From Cycas panzhihuaensis (taxonomy: Eukaryota > Cycadophyta), in assembly GCA_023213395.1 (NCBI GenBank), contig CM041465.1, positions 57,233,741 to 57,297,740 of the forward strand: a stretch of 64,000 nucleotides of DNA, read 5' to 3'. The position numbers and the translations under genes were made by a program. Of this stretch, positions 43,130 through 53,826 are shown piece after piece. The notes under the pieces are model-generated. The model had not been told where the DNA came from and searched no databases. It was given only the letters and a program-made list of their open reading frames with translations. Every line of letters begins with the position of its first letter. Within the stretch, counting starts at the first letter, position 1.

Positions 43130-43953
43130 ACCTAATTCAAGAAATGTGATCCCTAGTTGCTTACAATTTCTAATGGGCAGCCATATCTTGTGATAATCAC
43201 TTCATATAGAATACTATCGACATTCGCATTCCTTACTGGCCTTGTTTCTACCCACTTGGTTATATAATCTGTGGCTGCTAAGATATATCATGATTGGGAT
43301 AGTCAAGTTGCTGGTTTGATAGGTCCAACGAAATCAAGACCCCATTTTTCGAATGGTGCCAAAGATAGGATTGGATTTAGAGGTTGAAAATCTTGACAAC
43401 TTGGCTTTCCGATTCTTTAGTAGTAGCAGCATTTTTTAATCCAGTTGTTGATATCCTTGAACATGGTAGGCCACCAAAATCTTGTCATTAACACTTTTCT
43501 CCATGTTGCCTCCTTACCCATATGTTCCTTGACCACACCTTGATGGTCTTGGACTATTATTTGTTCAATCTCGTGAGGCTTTACATAATGATGTAACACA
43601 TCATCTAATCTCAAGAAATATAACTCGTCGTGAATAAGTTGATATGGTTCCACCTTCTGAACCAAGTGTCTTCTCTTTGTTTTATCCAACTCTGGTGGTA
43701 GCTCTTCTTTCTCTAGATGCTCTAGAATTCCTTTATACCATTTGATCAGAACTGATTCTACACTGTAAAACATTGCATCTAAGAAGTCATCAGGTATTCC
43801 CATGGATTTTCCTCCATTTTCAATCCTAGATAATTGATTAGGAATGACATGAGCCTTTCTAGGTTTGACCATGATCTTAAATGTAAATTCTTGAAACAAC
43901 ATTAGCCACCTACTAGTTCTTCCTCTTAACATTGGCTTATTCATGAGATACAT
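43130..43953 (-). pseudogene. Gypsy-H RNase H end and integrase N-terminal part
   Basis: An open frame (43953-43417) reads YLMNKPMLRGRTSRWLMLFQEFTF, HVIPNQLSRIE, a linker, YFLRLDDVLHHYV and the zinc domain with H...H and KKCCYY in place of CxxC. Further on (43410-43130) frames show CQDFQPLNPILSLAPFEKWGLDFVGPI, ATDYITKWVE and IVSN, a stop, GSHFLN. The first catalytic Asp is in GLDF. The second appears to be changed to Asn. Confidence 0.82.
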
Positions 43954-44589
43954 AAGTGCTTAGTGGTCCACATAAAAGATAAACAGATTTAACAATAGAT
44001 AGTGTTGAAATTTTTGCAAAGCATACACAATCTCTAGGCCTTCTCTCTCGGTCGTTGCATAATTTTGTTATGCCTTTGTCAGTTTTCGAGTGGCAAAATA
44101 TATGGGATGATCAATATTTAATTCCCCTAGTTGTGGGAATATGCACCCAATGGCATATTGTGAAGCATCTACATGCACATGGAAGATTTTATTCTAGTTA
44201 AGAAATCAAAGAATGGGCGTCGATGCAATCACTCTTTTTATGGACTCGAATGCTTCTTGTTGCTCTTCTCTGCACTCCCATTCGATATCCTTCTCGATAG
44301 ATCCTCCAAAGGTCCTAATATACATGCATATCCCCTTATAAACATTCTATAATATCCAATTAGTTCCAAAAATCCTTTTAGTGGCTTTCATGTCACTAAT
44401 ACTAGAAAATGTAGAATAGATAACACTTTTGTTGGATCTGTCAATAAATCATTTTTGCTTACGATGTGAACCAATAAATTTGGAAATGGAATCGAGAATA
44501 TACACTTCTATGGATTCAAGAAAAGATTGTTTTCTCTACACGTTTGCAACATTTTCTTCATATTTTCCATACGATTCTTCATTATGCCA

Positions 44590-45065
44590 TAAAGAGTCTA
44601 GTTGTCTAGGATTATAGCCACCTTGTCATATATCTTTTTGAAGATATTGATCAAAATGCACTGAAATATGGTTGGTGCATTGGTTAGCCCAAAGGGCATG
44701 ACCCTGTAGGCATATGTTCCCCATTCTATCATAAAAATGGTTTTGGCTTGATCCTTAAGAGCAATCTGCACTTGATTGTACACAATAAGCCCATCTATGA
44801 ATGAATAAGCTTCTTTACCCCCAACCATCTCCAATACATCTTTCGTAAAGGAAATTGGAAACAAGTCCTTTATGCTTACCTTATTCAACTACCAATAATA
44901 TACACATACTCTAATTTTCCATTTTTTTTTAGCACCACTACCATTGGGCTTACTTGATCACTATAGTTGATCTCATGGATATACCCTACTTCTAACATCT
45001 TATCCAACTCTGCTTTAACCTTCTCCTTATGCTTAATATTCATGTGGTAGGGCTTCTATTTCATT
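44590..45065 (-). pseudogene. Gypsy-H reverse transcriptase
   Basis: The frame 44888-44598 has KVSIKDLFPISFTKDVLEMVGGKEAYSFIDGLIVYNQVQIA, MIEWGTYAYRVMPFGLTNAP and VAIILDN, where YLDD is expected. The loss of the second Asp (DN) and the missing Tyr point to an inactive enzyme. Upstream to 45065 the fingers region (PMVVVLKKNGKL) is readable in broken frames. Confidence 0.87.
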
Positions 45066-45591
45066 GGCTTGGCCACTTCGATTAGATCATATGGTGCATC
45101 CCAGTCTTTGGAGGGATGCCCTTGAGGTCCTTATAGGACCACGCAAACACATCATTGAACTCTTTAAACAATGCCTGTGCTTCCAACAATTGTTTTCTCA
45201 TATCAATGATGTTTCTATGGTGGTATTTCTTGTATTTCTAATTCCTTCTCCTTTGGTTTGTTTTATCTCATGCACATATTTCATCACGGTTTCGCCCATA
45301 GGTTAATTTTTTTCCTCTTCTTTCTTTACTACTTCTTCGAAGACTTTCCTACCTACCTCGAAGTGGTCTATTTACACTTGAGGGTTGGGGTAATTGTTTG
45401 CTACGTTCTCTTTTCTTTTTCTTTACTCCTTGTTATAGTTTCACATTCTTGCTGGATTTGAAGACTATAGTCATTAGATTCGTCACTTTAACTTTCCCCT
45501 TGGAGTCCTTCATGTGTTTATTCCCTAGTTCACAATCTTTGCATATGGAAGGACATTGCTTGTGTGCCTTAGCCCTTAGGCAGTTTGATTT

Positions 45592-46490
45592 CTAATGCTC
45601 AAATTCAATGCACACTAGGCACCTGCCAATAGTTGCCTTCTTCTTAGATGTTTCTGGTACATTTTTGGCAACGTATAGGTGTCTAGATGAATCAACACCT
45701 TTACTTGTGCCTCTTCCTCTACAGTTTCTCCCCCAATAATTAAAGTAGCAATCTTTTGTGTTGTGGTCGCCCACATCGCATATGTGGCACCATGTATCTT
45801 GCTTCCTCATAGCATTATTTTTAGGGTTAAGTTCACATTCTTTCATGGAATGAGAATCCTCTACCCAAATATAACACCATTTATCAATTTGCAATTCTTT
45901 CCCTTTCTTCTTCTTTCCTTTCACTTCCTCCTCTTCCTTCCTATTGGCTTTTATTTTCAATCTCGCCACTTCTTTCCTGAGGGCTTCTACTTCAAATTCT
46001 TTTTTTGCCTTCTCCACTAGGAAGTACTATCAACAATTTTACTGCCATTTTATCTCCCAAAGCTCATCTTGTAGTTTTAATAATAAGAGATCGTGCCCTC
46101 TCATTTGGATGTCCCATTCCTTCTCAATCTAAGGCCCGTTCTTCAGCATTTGAAAGGATTTCAATGGATGCATTTGCATTGCTAACCTCAATTTCTTGTT
46201 TAATCTTTTAACAAAATAATTCTTCATATTACGATTTATCACTTTTCATCTATCATATTAGCCGTTATTATTTTCGTGTGACTTATATAAGTCAACACTG
46301 ACTCTCTAGGTCTTTATCTAATTTCTTTTAATGCAATCTTGACAACTTCATTGCTGCAAAACTTCTGAAATCTTTCCTCAAATTCTCTGTTCACTTCCTC
46401 CTAAGATTTTGTTTTCCTCAACTCCTTGTACCATGTTAGTGGTGCTCCCCATAGTGTGTTCGTGTTCTAGAGGCATATTGAACCCAATTA
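45592..46490 (-). pseudogene. Gypsy-H gag with two zinc knuckles
   Basis: Frame-broken gag (46480-46230) reads GAPLTWYKELRKTKS, FEERFQKFCSNEVVK, a Retrotrans_gag pattern. The open frame 46017-45592 has a charged helix and two knuckles: WCYIWVEDSHSMKEC, in which the second Cys is Trp, and WCHICDVGDHNTKDC, which fits CX2CX4HX4C. Related double-knuckle gag proteins are at 34282 and 62059. Confidence 0.8.
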
Positions 46491-48029
46491 ATTCATATTG
46501 TATTTGAATTTTGGTATCTTGATAAAGCCTACAAGTCTTCACTATCGAAAATTTAAAACTTTTGCTTCTAATTTTTTGAAAGTGACAATTTTCATTGAAA
46601 TGTTTGAATTTCCCAAAAAAGTGCTACTATAGCATTTGAAATGATCCAAAGTGATCAATTCCTTAAAGCAAACAGAATAGTGCTTAAAAGTTGCAATGAT
46701 CCGAAGACCACCTCAAAGGTTTTGAGTCCAAAGACACAAATATTATTCAATTGATTAATTGAAGTATAAATTGTTTGATACGTACATGCTAAACAACATG
46801 AAGGGGTGTATCTTATCAAGTAAGAGGCATACCTATTCATTAACACTAATTAATTGCAATTATGCTCTTATCATCACTTAATTCATTGTCCATTATTTAG
46901 GATGGTTTTAGGTTGTTTAGGTCTATTACAACAACAATAAAGCTCTTATTCACACATTGTTACAACATCATCTTTTGATGACATATTATGTAAAATCGAA
47001 ATGTGGCAATAGAAACGGAAATGAAAATGCTAATTTTTAAAAATCTAGGAAGTGTGGAAGCATCAAAATTAGGGTTCATATATATACACAGACACACACA
47101 AAATAATAATAATAGCAATAATGCATATTAAAATTTAAAAAACACATAGAAATAACCCAGAAATGGCCATAAACAGCTTAAAAACCTCCAAGAAAGGTTG
47201 GAAACAACTTAGAAACAACTAGAAATTGCCCATAAATGGCCAAGAAATATTTTCAGTTTTGGAAAACACCCTCAAAGCATTTTTAGGCCATTTCCATGTT
47301 TTCACATTTCAAAATTGGGAAACGCCAAAGGAAACTAGCATTTCTAGTAACATAGTATAAAATACCTACTATAAACCCTAATCCATTTGACTATTGGATA
47401 ATGCAGAAACATGTGGAAATCCCTTAATTGCATTCATTACAAAAATTAGTAGTATTCTTGTAATGAGGATATGGCATACAATTGGGCACACTTCATATAG
47501 GTGATTAGAGCTACCTTTTGCCTTGTACTTATCAAAGAGATATTGCCAATTAGTGGGAGAATGTAGCATAGAAACTAGAGGTGGATGTGAAGCATTGAGG
47601 AAAGGACCATGGCTCTCACATTAGAGTTGCAAGTTCTTGGTGACATGATGATCTATTAGTTTGTAATGGGGCTTGAGGATGTGGTGAAGCACATGGTGCA
47701 ACCATAATAATATGATTCCATGGTGCAACGAATGGCTTGAACATAAAATTTTGCAAATATGAAAGTGGCCCTTAAGCAAGCAACTCGCAAATTCTCTGTA
47801 TGAGGTAGCTACTACTCAAAGGGATACTACAAGACATCTTCATCCAACTACTCAAGGGAAAAAGACTAGGTTCAACATCTACAATTACTTCTTTGAATAT
47901 CGTCTATAGGTGAGATTTTGATTATCTTTAAATGGAGAGGAAAAGGTACATAAGAGAAAGTAGGTTTTCTCAATGCCAAAATGTAGTATACTATGAGCAA
48001 GATTTAAGTTACAACAACCAAGATAGACT
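46491..48029. other. Decayed non-coding stretch
   Basis: No domain was recognised. It includes a small microsatellite-like area (about 47078-47130, 'acacacac' and 'aataataat') and several degenerate direct repeats of 'aagaaactt' or 'aaatggcca' type around 47155-47255. Possibly eroded LTR or gag material of the + strand Gypsy that follows. Confidence 0.5.
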
Positions 48030-49200
48030 TAAAAGAATCAGTGGTAGGTATTGCAACAAAGTCGAGCATTGCCACTTTAGACAAATGAGCAACAGTTGGC
48101 TTCTCCACCGCCCTACAACTCACCCTAGATGCACTAGTTATAGAATTCTCAAGACGAGAGAAAGTGCATTGCCATGCATGTGACTATTTGTGACATTAGT
48201 TTGAAACAAGTTTTTGAGGAAGATCTCATCCTAGAGGACCTTGCAATTAGGTCACAGCTTTCATAAGTGGAACAGGAGCCTTTGTCATTTACATCTGCCT
48301 TCAGGGATAAGGACCTGTATGCAAAGGTTCCTACCTTCTAGTAGAATATTCACAACTTTGTAGTGATTTATGGTGTCTATGTTGCAATGTTTCAAGGATT
48401 AGATATGGCACTTGGTTAGATTGCATGGCAGTTTATAATTTCTAGGTACAAAATTTGAAAGGAATCCCCACGTGTTTCCATATTTAGGCCAATAGAGAGG
48501 TGAAATAAGGAGGTACTTGTGCTGTCCTGTTTTGCAAGCCATCTAAGCTTTTCGACTGAAGCAACTAGAGGATCACAAAAACTAGTTGAAGCTTTGGAAC
48601 GCAAACACCATGCAGGATTCCTTACCAATTAAGACAACCATGGAGCTAAAGCTCGAGAAATAGTTGGGGGAGCTTTTGACGAGAGTATTGGTGTGACGTA
48701 AGTCATCATCATATGGGTCTTCTATGTTCCTTGTGCTCAAGAATGATGGCATGTTCATGATATGTATTCAATATGGGGATATCAATGAAATACTCTCAAG
48801 GGTAAGTTCCCAATAATGAGTATCACAAGTGGAATTCATTTTTTAGTAAGTTGGCAAGTACCATAGTCTTTTCTGAAACAGACCTCAAATCTGGATACTA
48901 CCGTATCAGAGTCAATGATGACAATGTGCACAAGATGACTCTAGAATGGAGAGAGATTGACATTGGTTTTTGGTTACGCCCTTTGGGTTGACCAATGCCC
49001 CATCATCCTCTTGATGCATGATGCCTCAGATCTTCAAACCTATCCTTGGTAGCCTTTTTGTTTATATTCTTGGATAATATCCTAGCCTTTAGTAGGATAT
49101 GAGGGGTGCGAGTCTCATTTTTGGCAGATAGATTACAGCATTGCCACCATGCTTTTATCTGCTTGCTGGTTTCAATGGTGTATGTTAACACTGTTAAGTC
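48030..49200 (+). mobile_element. Gypsy relic, + strand (knuckle to reverse transcriptase)
   Basis: A + strand Gypsy relic. A knuckle-like YCNKVEHCHFRQ occurs at about 48054-48090. At 48850-49130 RT text is readable: KLASTIVFSETDLKSGYYRIRVNDDNVHKMTLEWREI, then, after a frameshift, PFGLTNAPSS and ILDN. It corresponds to the 'fskLDLrsGYhQiri' motif, with the YLDD box read as LDN. Heavy decay; no LTR was identified. Confidence 0.72.
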
Positions 49201-49755
49201 ATCCTTCTTTTAACACCTAGAGGAACATGCAAACTTCTATGCTTGTTACTATAGTTTTCTTTACCATTGGCCCTAAATTGTAGACAAACCATATTCAAAG
49301 AGGCTTTGTAAATGACAAATTCAACCGAAGTGTCATGACAGCAAGATGGAAACGTGCCATAGTCTCACTCATATTATTAAATAATTATAAATATGTTTGA
49401 ATTGTTGGAAAATGTTGGAAATGTATAATTAATCCAATAACATTACAAATATTTCAAATAATTGTTTAGGATTTCATCTCGCCGGACATTTTGTAACACG
49501 TCTGGGGTCTTACATGCAGTCATAATCATGTAATCTAATTCTTAATTGTGTTGCACTCTTCTTTAACCGCTGCATTTACCTTATGTTGTTTTGACCTTAC
49601 AACATTGGCCAAAAAATAAACTACTGTCAACTTTGTATTATCCAGTTTGCTGAGGCAATTTATTTTGTAAGGGCCCTATTGCTTTATTGTTCTTAGATAT
49701 TGATGATTTGAACAGCTTGTGTCGGAATTTATATGTTCAATGCTTTCTATTACAG
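49201..49755. other. Region upstream of the first visible exon (probable intron)
   Basis: AT-rich sequence without recognisable exon or transposon protein. It ends with a pyrimidine-rich stretch and the acceptor 'ttctattacag' at 49745-49755. The exon that should encode the PLP-binding lysine of the aminotransferase was looked for here and not found. Confidence 0.6.
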
Positions 49756-50561
49756 GTTGGAGGGTTGGGTGGGCAATTGCACCGGTTGAAATTGCATCTG
49801 CAATCCGAAATGTTCATGTAAAAGTCACAGATTCAGCTCCAGCACCCTTTCAGGAGGCTGCTTTGATTGCCCTCCAAAGTCCTCCAGAATACTTTGAATC
49901 TTTGAGAATGGTTAGAATTTCTGATTTGCCTCATGTTGACCATACTTCCAAATTTAGTGTCTGCTATGGAACTGAAATTCATCATTTTCCTTTTCCCTGT
50001 ATATGTTACTGCCTTAGTAGGAATACAAGGAGCGGAGGGACTTTATTCTTGAGTTGCTGAATCGGATTGGCTTCAAAGTTTGCTTCAAGCCTCAGGGTGC
50101 TTTCTTTGTTTTTGCAGAACTCCCGGCTACATGTGCAATGAGTGACGTATTAACTCTGTTCAATATACCTTTGCTTTGGTTTAAGCTTTAGTCTTACTCA
50201 AAATTTATCCAGGAAAAAAAATATCTATAAATGTTCAATGTGGATTTCTCCTTCTGACTGTATTTGCTTTGGTAGTCTATACATTACACAGTTGCTTTCC
50301 ATTTTACAGGTAGAATATGTAGCTGAGATGATCAAGGTGGCAGGAGTAGCAGCGGTGCCTGGATGTGGGTTCTTTCATGCTGCAAAGAAGTCTCACTCAG
50401 CCACAGGTGATGTGGTTCCCACGACTAGACTAGAATCAGTGGGAATGTCTAATTGCTCTAATCAAATCAAAGACTATTGGAACCGATATGTCAGGTTTGC
50501 CTATTGTAAAAGCAAGGCCACCCTTGTGGCTGCTGCAGATAAACTCTACCAACATAAATGA
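49756..50561 (+). CDS. PLP-dependent aminotransferase (kynurenine/methionine aminotransferase-like), last three exons
   Basis: Three exons encode the C-terminal part of a class I/II aminotransferase that uses pyridoxal phosphate and a keto acid acceptor. Exon 1 is 49756-49910, exon 2 50021-50146, exon 3 50310-50561, with stop TGA. Introns are short (110 and 163 bp), begin GT and end AG, and keep the frame. The protein has GWRVGWAIAP just after where the PLP lysine would be, APAPFQEAALIALQS, RRDFILELLNRIGFKVCFKPQGAFFVFAELP, VAAVPGCGFFH, and YVRFAYCKS with the substrate carboxylate-binding Arg. About 30 residues after GFFH (SHSATGDVV...) seem longer than in typical homologues. The PLP lysine and N-terminal exons lie upstream, not visible. 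It is either the 3' end of a gene with a very long intron or a truncated copy; no stops or frameshifts are seen. Confidence 0.85.
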
Positions 50562-51090
50562 CACTGTAACCTTCCACCAGAGCTAACTTTTTCCAGGACC
50601 TTTTCGAGCATGAAATTGCAATATTCAAAGTCTTCATGCTTTAGCTTTAGCCTATAATTATAGCTTGCATAAACTGTATTATTTCTTGGGAACTTATTTT
50701 ACTTCCAACGAATCCTCCTTTTCTGCAATAATAACTTGAACTAATTGACCATTTCCATGTTTTGCGAACTAAATTGAACAAAAGGTATCAATTTGGTGGC
50801 GTATCTTTTCCATCATGCCGAAAATGTACCTCATTAGTGCTAATGTTTTTCTAGTTAGGATGTATAAAGAAATAAGGTGACACGAGAGAGGCATATGATA
50901 TATGAGTGTGTGATCCCAACCCTCAACCAAAGGAGCTAGCTCGTGGCATGATTCTTTAATCTAAGAAGGGGAATTTGGAAAATTTTATATGGCTGGCATG
51001 AGTACAACAAACAAGTTATCAACGGTGCATAGGGACAAGTGCTAGCACCCAGTGTGGCACTTCAAAATTTGGGTTTGTCAGGTTAGGGTG
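50562..51090. other. 3' flank of the aminotransferase gene
   Basis: AT-rich sequence after the stop codon, likely holding the 3' UTR. No clear AATAAA signal could be placed with confidence. The segment ends at the 3' LTR of the large Gypsy, whose expected 5-bp target duplication would be 'gggtg' at 51086-51090. Confidence 0.5.
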
Positions 51091-51771
51091 TGTGCGTCCT
51101 ACTCCCTTACCCTAACATTCTCGAATACATTCTACAAGAGTTACAAGCAAGAGAGAAAGACACAATGTTGGAGCACAAATAACCAAGCTTTCATTATCAA
51201 ACGGGCCCTACGTCTAGTCCTCTCACAGCCAGATGTAGGCCTGAACAGTGTACAATGGCTACAATGGACGACATTTCGCAGGAATACACAGAAATACAAA
51301 TCAGTTTTTTTTCCCTTTCTTACAATAACTTTATTTATATTTCCTATCCTACAGTTATAACTACTTGATGTAACTATTCCATCGCTCTTTAACATCATTT
51401 TACACTTTATTCATAACTAATGTTGCCCTAGTTGCATCGGTCGCTACCCTAGTTGCACTAGTCGAGAATCTGATTGCATCTGCTGCGATCTGGTTGCACT
51501 TGCCAACAATCTAGTTGCACCTGCCTAAAATCCAGTTGTACTTGCCAGTCGTCTAGTTGCACCTGCTAGCAATCTGGTTGCACCTATCTATAGTCCGGTT
51601 GCACCTGCCAGTAGTCTGGTTGCACCTGCCAGTAGTCTAGTTGCACTCACTGCGATTCAGCTTGCACTGCTCACATTCCAGTTGCATCTGCCTGAGCTTA
51701 GTTGCACCTATCTAAAGCCTAGTTGCACCTATTTTACCTGAAAATAACAGCTACCCTTTTGGCTGTACACA
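51091..51771 (-). repeat. Gypsy-J 3' LTR
   Basis: A 681-bp LTR, TGTGCGTCC...TGTACACA on +. Its first ~265 bp match 63738-64000, which fixes the outer boundary. The inner end is next to the purine tract complement 'tctctcctg' (51772-51780). It carries a 21-bp array (51428-51740) next to its inner end, i.e. in U3. Confidence 0.9.
51428..51740. repeat. 21-bp tandem array in LTR U3 (about 15 units)
   Basis: About fifteen units of 20-22 bp starting 'CTAGTTGCAC', 'CTGGTTGCAC' or similar, then a variable half such as 'CTGCCAGTAGT'. The first two start at 51428 and 51449. The unit half GTTGCA is the constant part. Its location in the LTR matches the 29-bp array of Gypsy-G. Confidence 0.9.
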
Positions 51772-52056
51772 TCTCTCCTGTGGCTACTTTAAATGAGTAA
51801 CATACTCGTTTAAAATTCCAAATTTTTTTCTCCTCCTTCTTTCCTCCCACTGAAATTTTCACTTTCCCTTATTTTTCAACTGGGCCTCCCTAATCTTTGC
51901 TCTTTCTCTGCATATATATTCCATGTCAGGCCTGGCAATCTGCGGGGGCAATCTTAAACCATTCTGTTTCAAGTACTCACATAATAATGCTAAATTTCGC
52001 ATTGTTTCTAACTGTGGAAGTGTAGGCAATTCTCTTGAATGCAGTTGTTCTATTTC

Positions 52057-52422
52057 TTAGGTCAACTCAGCATTCAATCTCTGAGCAAATTCCAATTCTG
52101 ACTGGTATGAATTCATTTCTTGCCATAACTTCATGCAGCACTCTAATTCTTCGTATGACTTAAGGATCCATGCTCCCAGCCGATGATATACAGGTTGCAT
52201 ATCTTCTGGAATGTATTGATTGAACTGTTCTGTAAATTGTTGCAGCTGAGGGATGACCTCGTCAACGTCATCTACCCATTCCAACACAAATTTCTTTAAA
52301 GATTCTAACTTTTCTTCGGTCACCTACTGAATTATTTTTAATGATTCTTTGGCTAGTTTGGCTCTACTTTCCAACTCCATAACTAGTTGTCTAGTTACTT
52401 AAGCTAGAAAGGATGTTCTCCA
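52057..52422 (-). pseudogene. Gypsy-J extra ORF, C-terminal part
   Basis: On the minus strand the frame from the nested element's edge reads (W)RTSFLA, a stop, VTRQLVMELESRAKLAKESLKI, a stop, VTEEKLESLKKFVLEWVDDVDEVIPQLQQF, AWILKSYEELECCMKLWQEM. This is helical, charged and coiled-coil-like. It matches 42089-42410 of Gypsy-G in order and spacing. The stop after ELT is at 52057-52059. Function unknown. Confidence 0.75.
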
Positions 52423-52645
52423 TGTTGAAAATCAAACCTGCAATAAGATAATTCACAAACAGAAACAAACACCTCCATAGGATCAAACGGTACCCTTAAG
52501 ATACCTCCATTGTATTAACAAAACATCCTTACAACAGATATTACATATGATACACTATGTTGTGTATTTATAATAAATGTCATGATGGTGAGGGTGGGAC
52601 CCGCTTGCATGTGGGACAAAACAAATGTGCGTTAATATTCCAACA
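52423..52645 (-). repeat. 3' LTR of nested gag-only Copia
   Basis: A 223-bp LTR (TGTTGAAAATC...ATTCCAACA on +), preceded by CTCCA (52418-52422), which also follows the other LTR (56161-56165). Compared with the 55938-56160 copy there are about 15 differences, all transitions by eye, and no indel. The purine tract complement 'ctcccccttaatg' follows at 52646. Confidence 0.95.
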
Positions 52646-52668
52646 CTCCCCCTTAATGCACATTTGGG

Positions 52669-53109
52669 TCATTTGTATTTGCAATGCTTTGTCCTTGAAA
52701 TTGTCATGAAGATGATGTCTTCAACTTGATCCTTGCCTTCAATCTTGTAGAGATGTCTTTGTTGTCGAATGGTGCCTGCATCTTGATTTTCGTCTTCAAT
52801 TTTGTACTGATGCCTTTGTAAGATGTTGTTCTCAGCTTGATTTCCGTCTTCCATCCTGTAGTGATGACGTTGATGTAGCAGCTCTAGCAAGTGCAAATTT
52901 TGATTCTCCATTATGGCTGGTCTAGTTTGATTTTGATGTAGATTATGTAAGTAACCACCTTCAAATATAACTTGCTTTTCATCATTATTTTGAATAAGTT
53001 CTTGATCACTATGTACAACAGTGTTTTCTTCAACCCTTGGAATGAGATCTTGATCAACTTGCATGCTCTTTGAACTTGAATCAATGCTCGAAGAAGGAAC
53101 ATCATTCAA
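52669..53109 (-). pseudogene. Gag-only Copia: C-terminal acidic/Gln-rich ORF
   Basis: A 146-residue open frame directly after the gag piece, broken from it by stops at about 53110-53163. It has repeats of the type 'LQRHQYKIEDENQD', 'RQQRHLYKIEGKDQ' (R-H-x-Y-x-I/M-E-D/G) that recur three times, each about 20 residues, and is rich in Glu, Gln and His. No zinc knuckle is visible. It may be the gag tail. Confidence 0.6.
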
Positions 53110-53163
53110 ACTTGAATCAATCCGAGACTCATCTTCTATAAGACCATCAAATTCATATTCAAT

Positions 53164-53826
53164 TTATCTTGAAATCATGGTGTCATCTATATAAACCTTT
53201 ATCGATTCATCACTTTCAACGTCTTCATTAGTAGTTGTAGTCTCATGAATGCATTCAGTAATATGTTCAGTAGTAGTTTCATCAATAGTCAAGCATTCTT
53301 CATCTTGACATACTGTTTCATCAATGTTGATAATATTTTCTTCATTCTTTGTACTTATACCATAACCATCATTGACCTTAATCGCCTTTTCAATCATTCG
53401 TTGTATCTCTTCAAGAGTTTGTTCAAATACTTCTCTTAAAAATTTCCACGCTTCCTTAGCAATACTTGCATGTTGAATCTTAGAAATGACAAAATGGTAT
53501 GCGGAAGGAAGATCAACCTTGTTCAATGCAGCAAGAATCATGATGAATGCCTTTCTGTCTTTCTTCTCAAGTATTTCCTTTTCTTCTTCATCCATAGGGA
53601 TATCATATCCATCAGTGACAAGCTTCCACAAACCTCTAACTATGAAAAAACTTCTCATTTTAATCGTCCAAAAAAAGTAGTCTTCTCCATTACACTTAGG
53701 TATCAGAAGAAATGAATCCCTTAAGTTATATTCATTTGTTTCACGAACATACACAACCACATCATTCTCCTCCATAATTGTAAGTGTACTTCCAAACAAT
53801 GTCCCTTTTCCAATCAACAGACTCAC
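53164..53826 (-). CDS. Gag-only Copia: gag protein
   Basis: A 220-residue open frame with a Copia gag N-terminus: LLIPKCNGEDYFFWTIKMRSFFIVRGLWKLVTDG, then KKDRKAFIMILAALNKVDLPSAYHF, KEAWKFLREVFEQ and a second half rich in Glu/Thr (ETTTTNEDVESDE). The first part is the DUF4219/UBN2 pattern. The frame has no stop until 53164. The Met at 53826 is a plausible start; the upstream sequence is AT-rich leader. It is the longest undamaged reading frame of this element, and it would assemble particles with help from related elements. Confidence 0.75.
   Translation of the reverse strand: MSLLIGKGTLFGSTLTIMEENDVVVYVRETNEYNLRDSFLLIPKCNGEDYFFWTIKMRSFFIVRGLWKLVTDGYDIPMDEEEKEILEKKDRKAFIMILAALNKVDLPSAYHFVISKIQHASIAKEAWKFLREVFEQTLEEIQRMIEKAIKVNDGYGISTKNEENIINIDETVCQDEECLTIDETTTEHITECIHETTTTNEDVESDESIKVYIDDTMISR

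Larger units (their letters stand above)
43125..46490 (-). mobile_element. Gypsy-H, minus strand, decayed
   Basis: A minus strand Gypsy reading, from right to left, gag (about 46480-46230), coiled/charged region and two zinc knuckles (46017-45592), a jump without recognisable protease, RT (about 45065-44590), RNase H remnants (about 44250-43960), RNase H end and integrase zinc domain (43953-43417) and the integrase core up to SHFLN (about 43130). There it is cut by Gypsy-G. No LTR of its own was identified. The proteins are related to those of the element at 51091-64000. Confidence 0.8.

Noticed and set aside
42404-43131. Minus strand frames of 99 and 205 residues with repeats of about 10 residues
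   Set aside because: They are produced by the 29-bp array; a 29-bp unit runs through all three frames in turn, so any open reading there is accidental.
51141-51398. 85-residue minus strand frame in the LTR, also found at 63759-63944
   Set aside because: Occurs in both LTRs simply because they are duplicates; no initiation context or domain.
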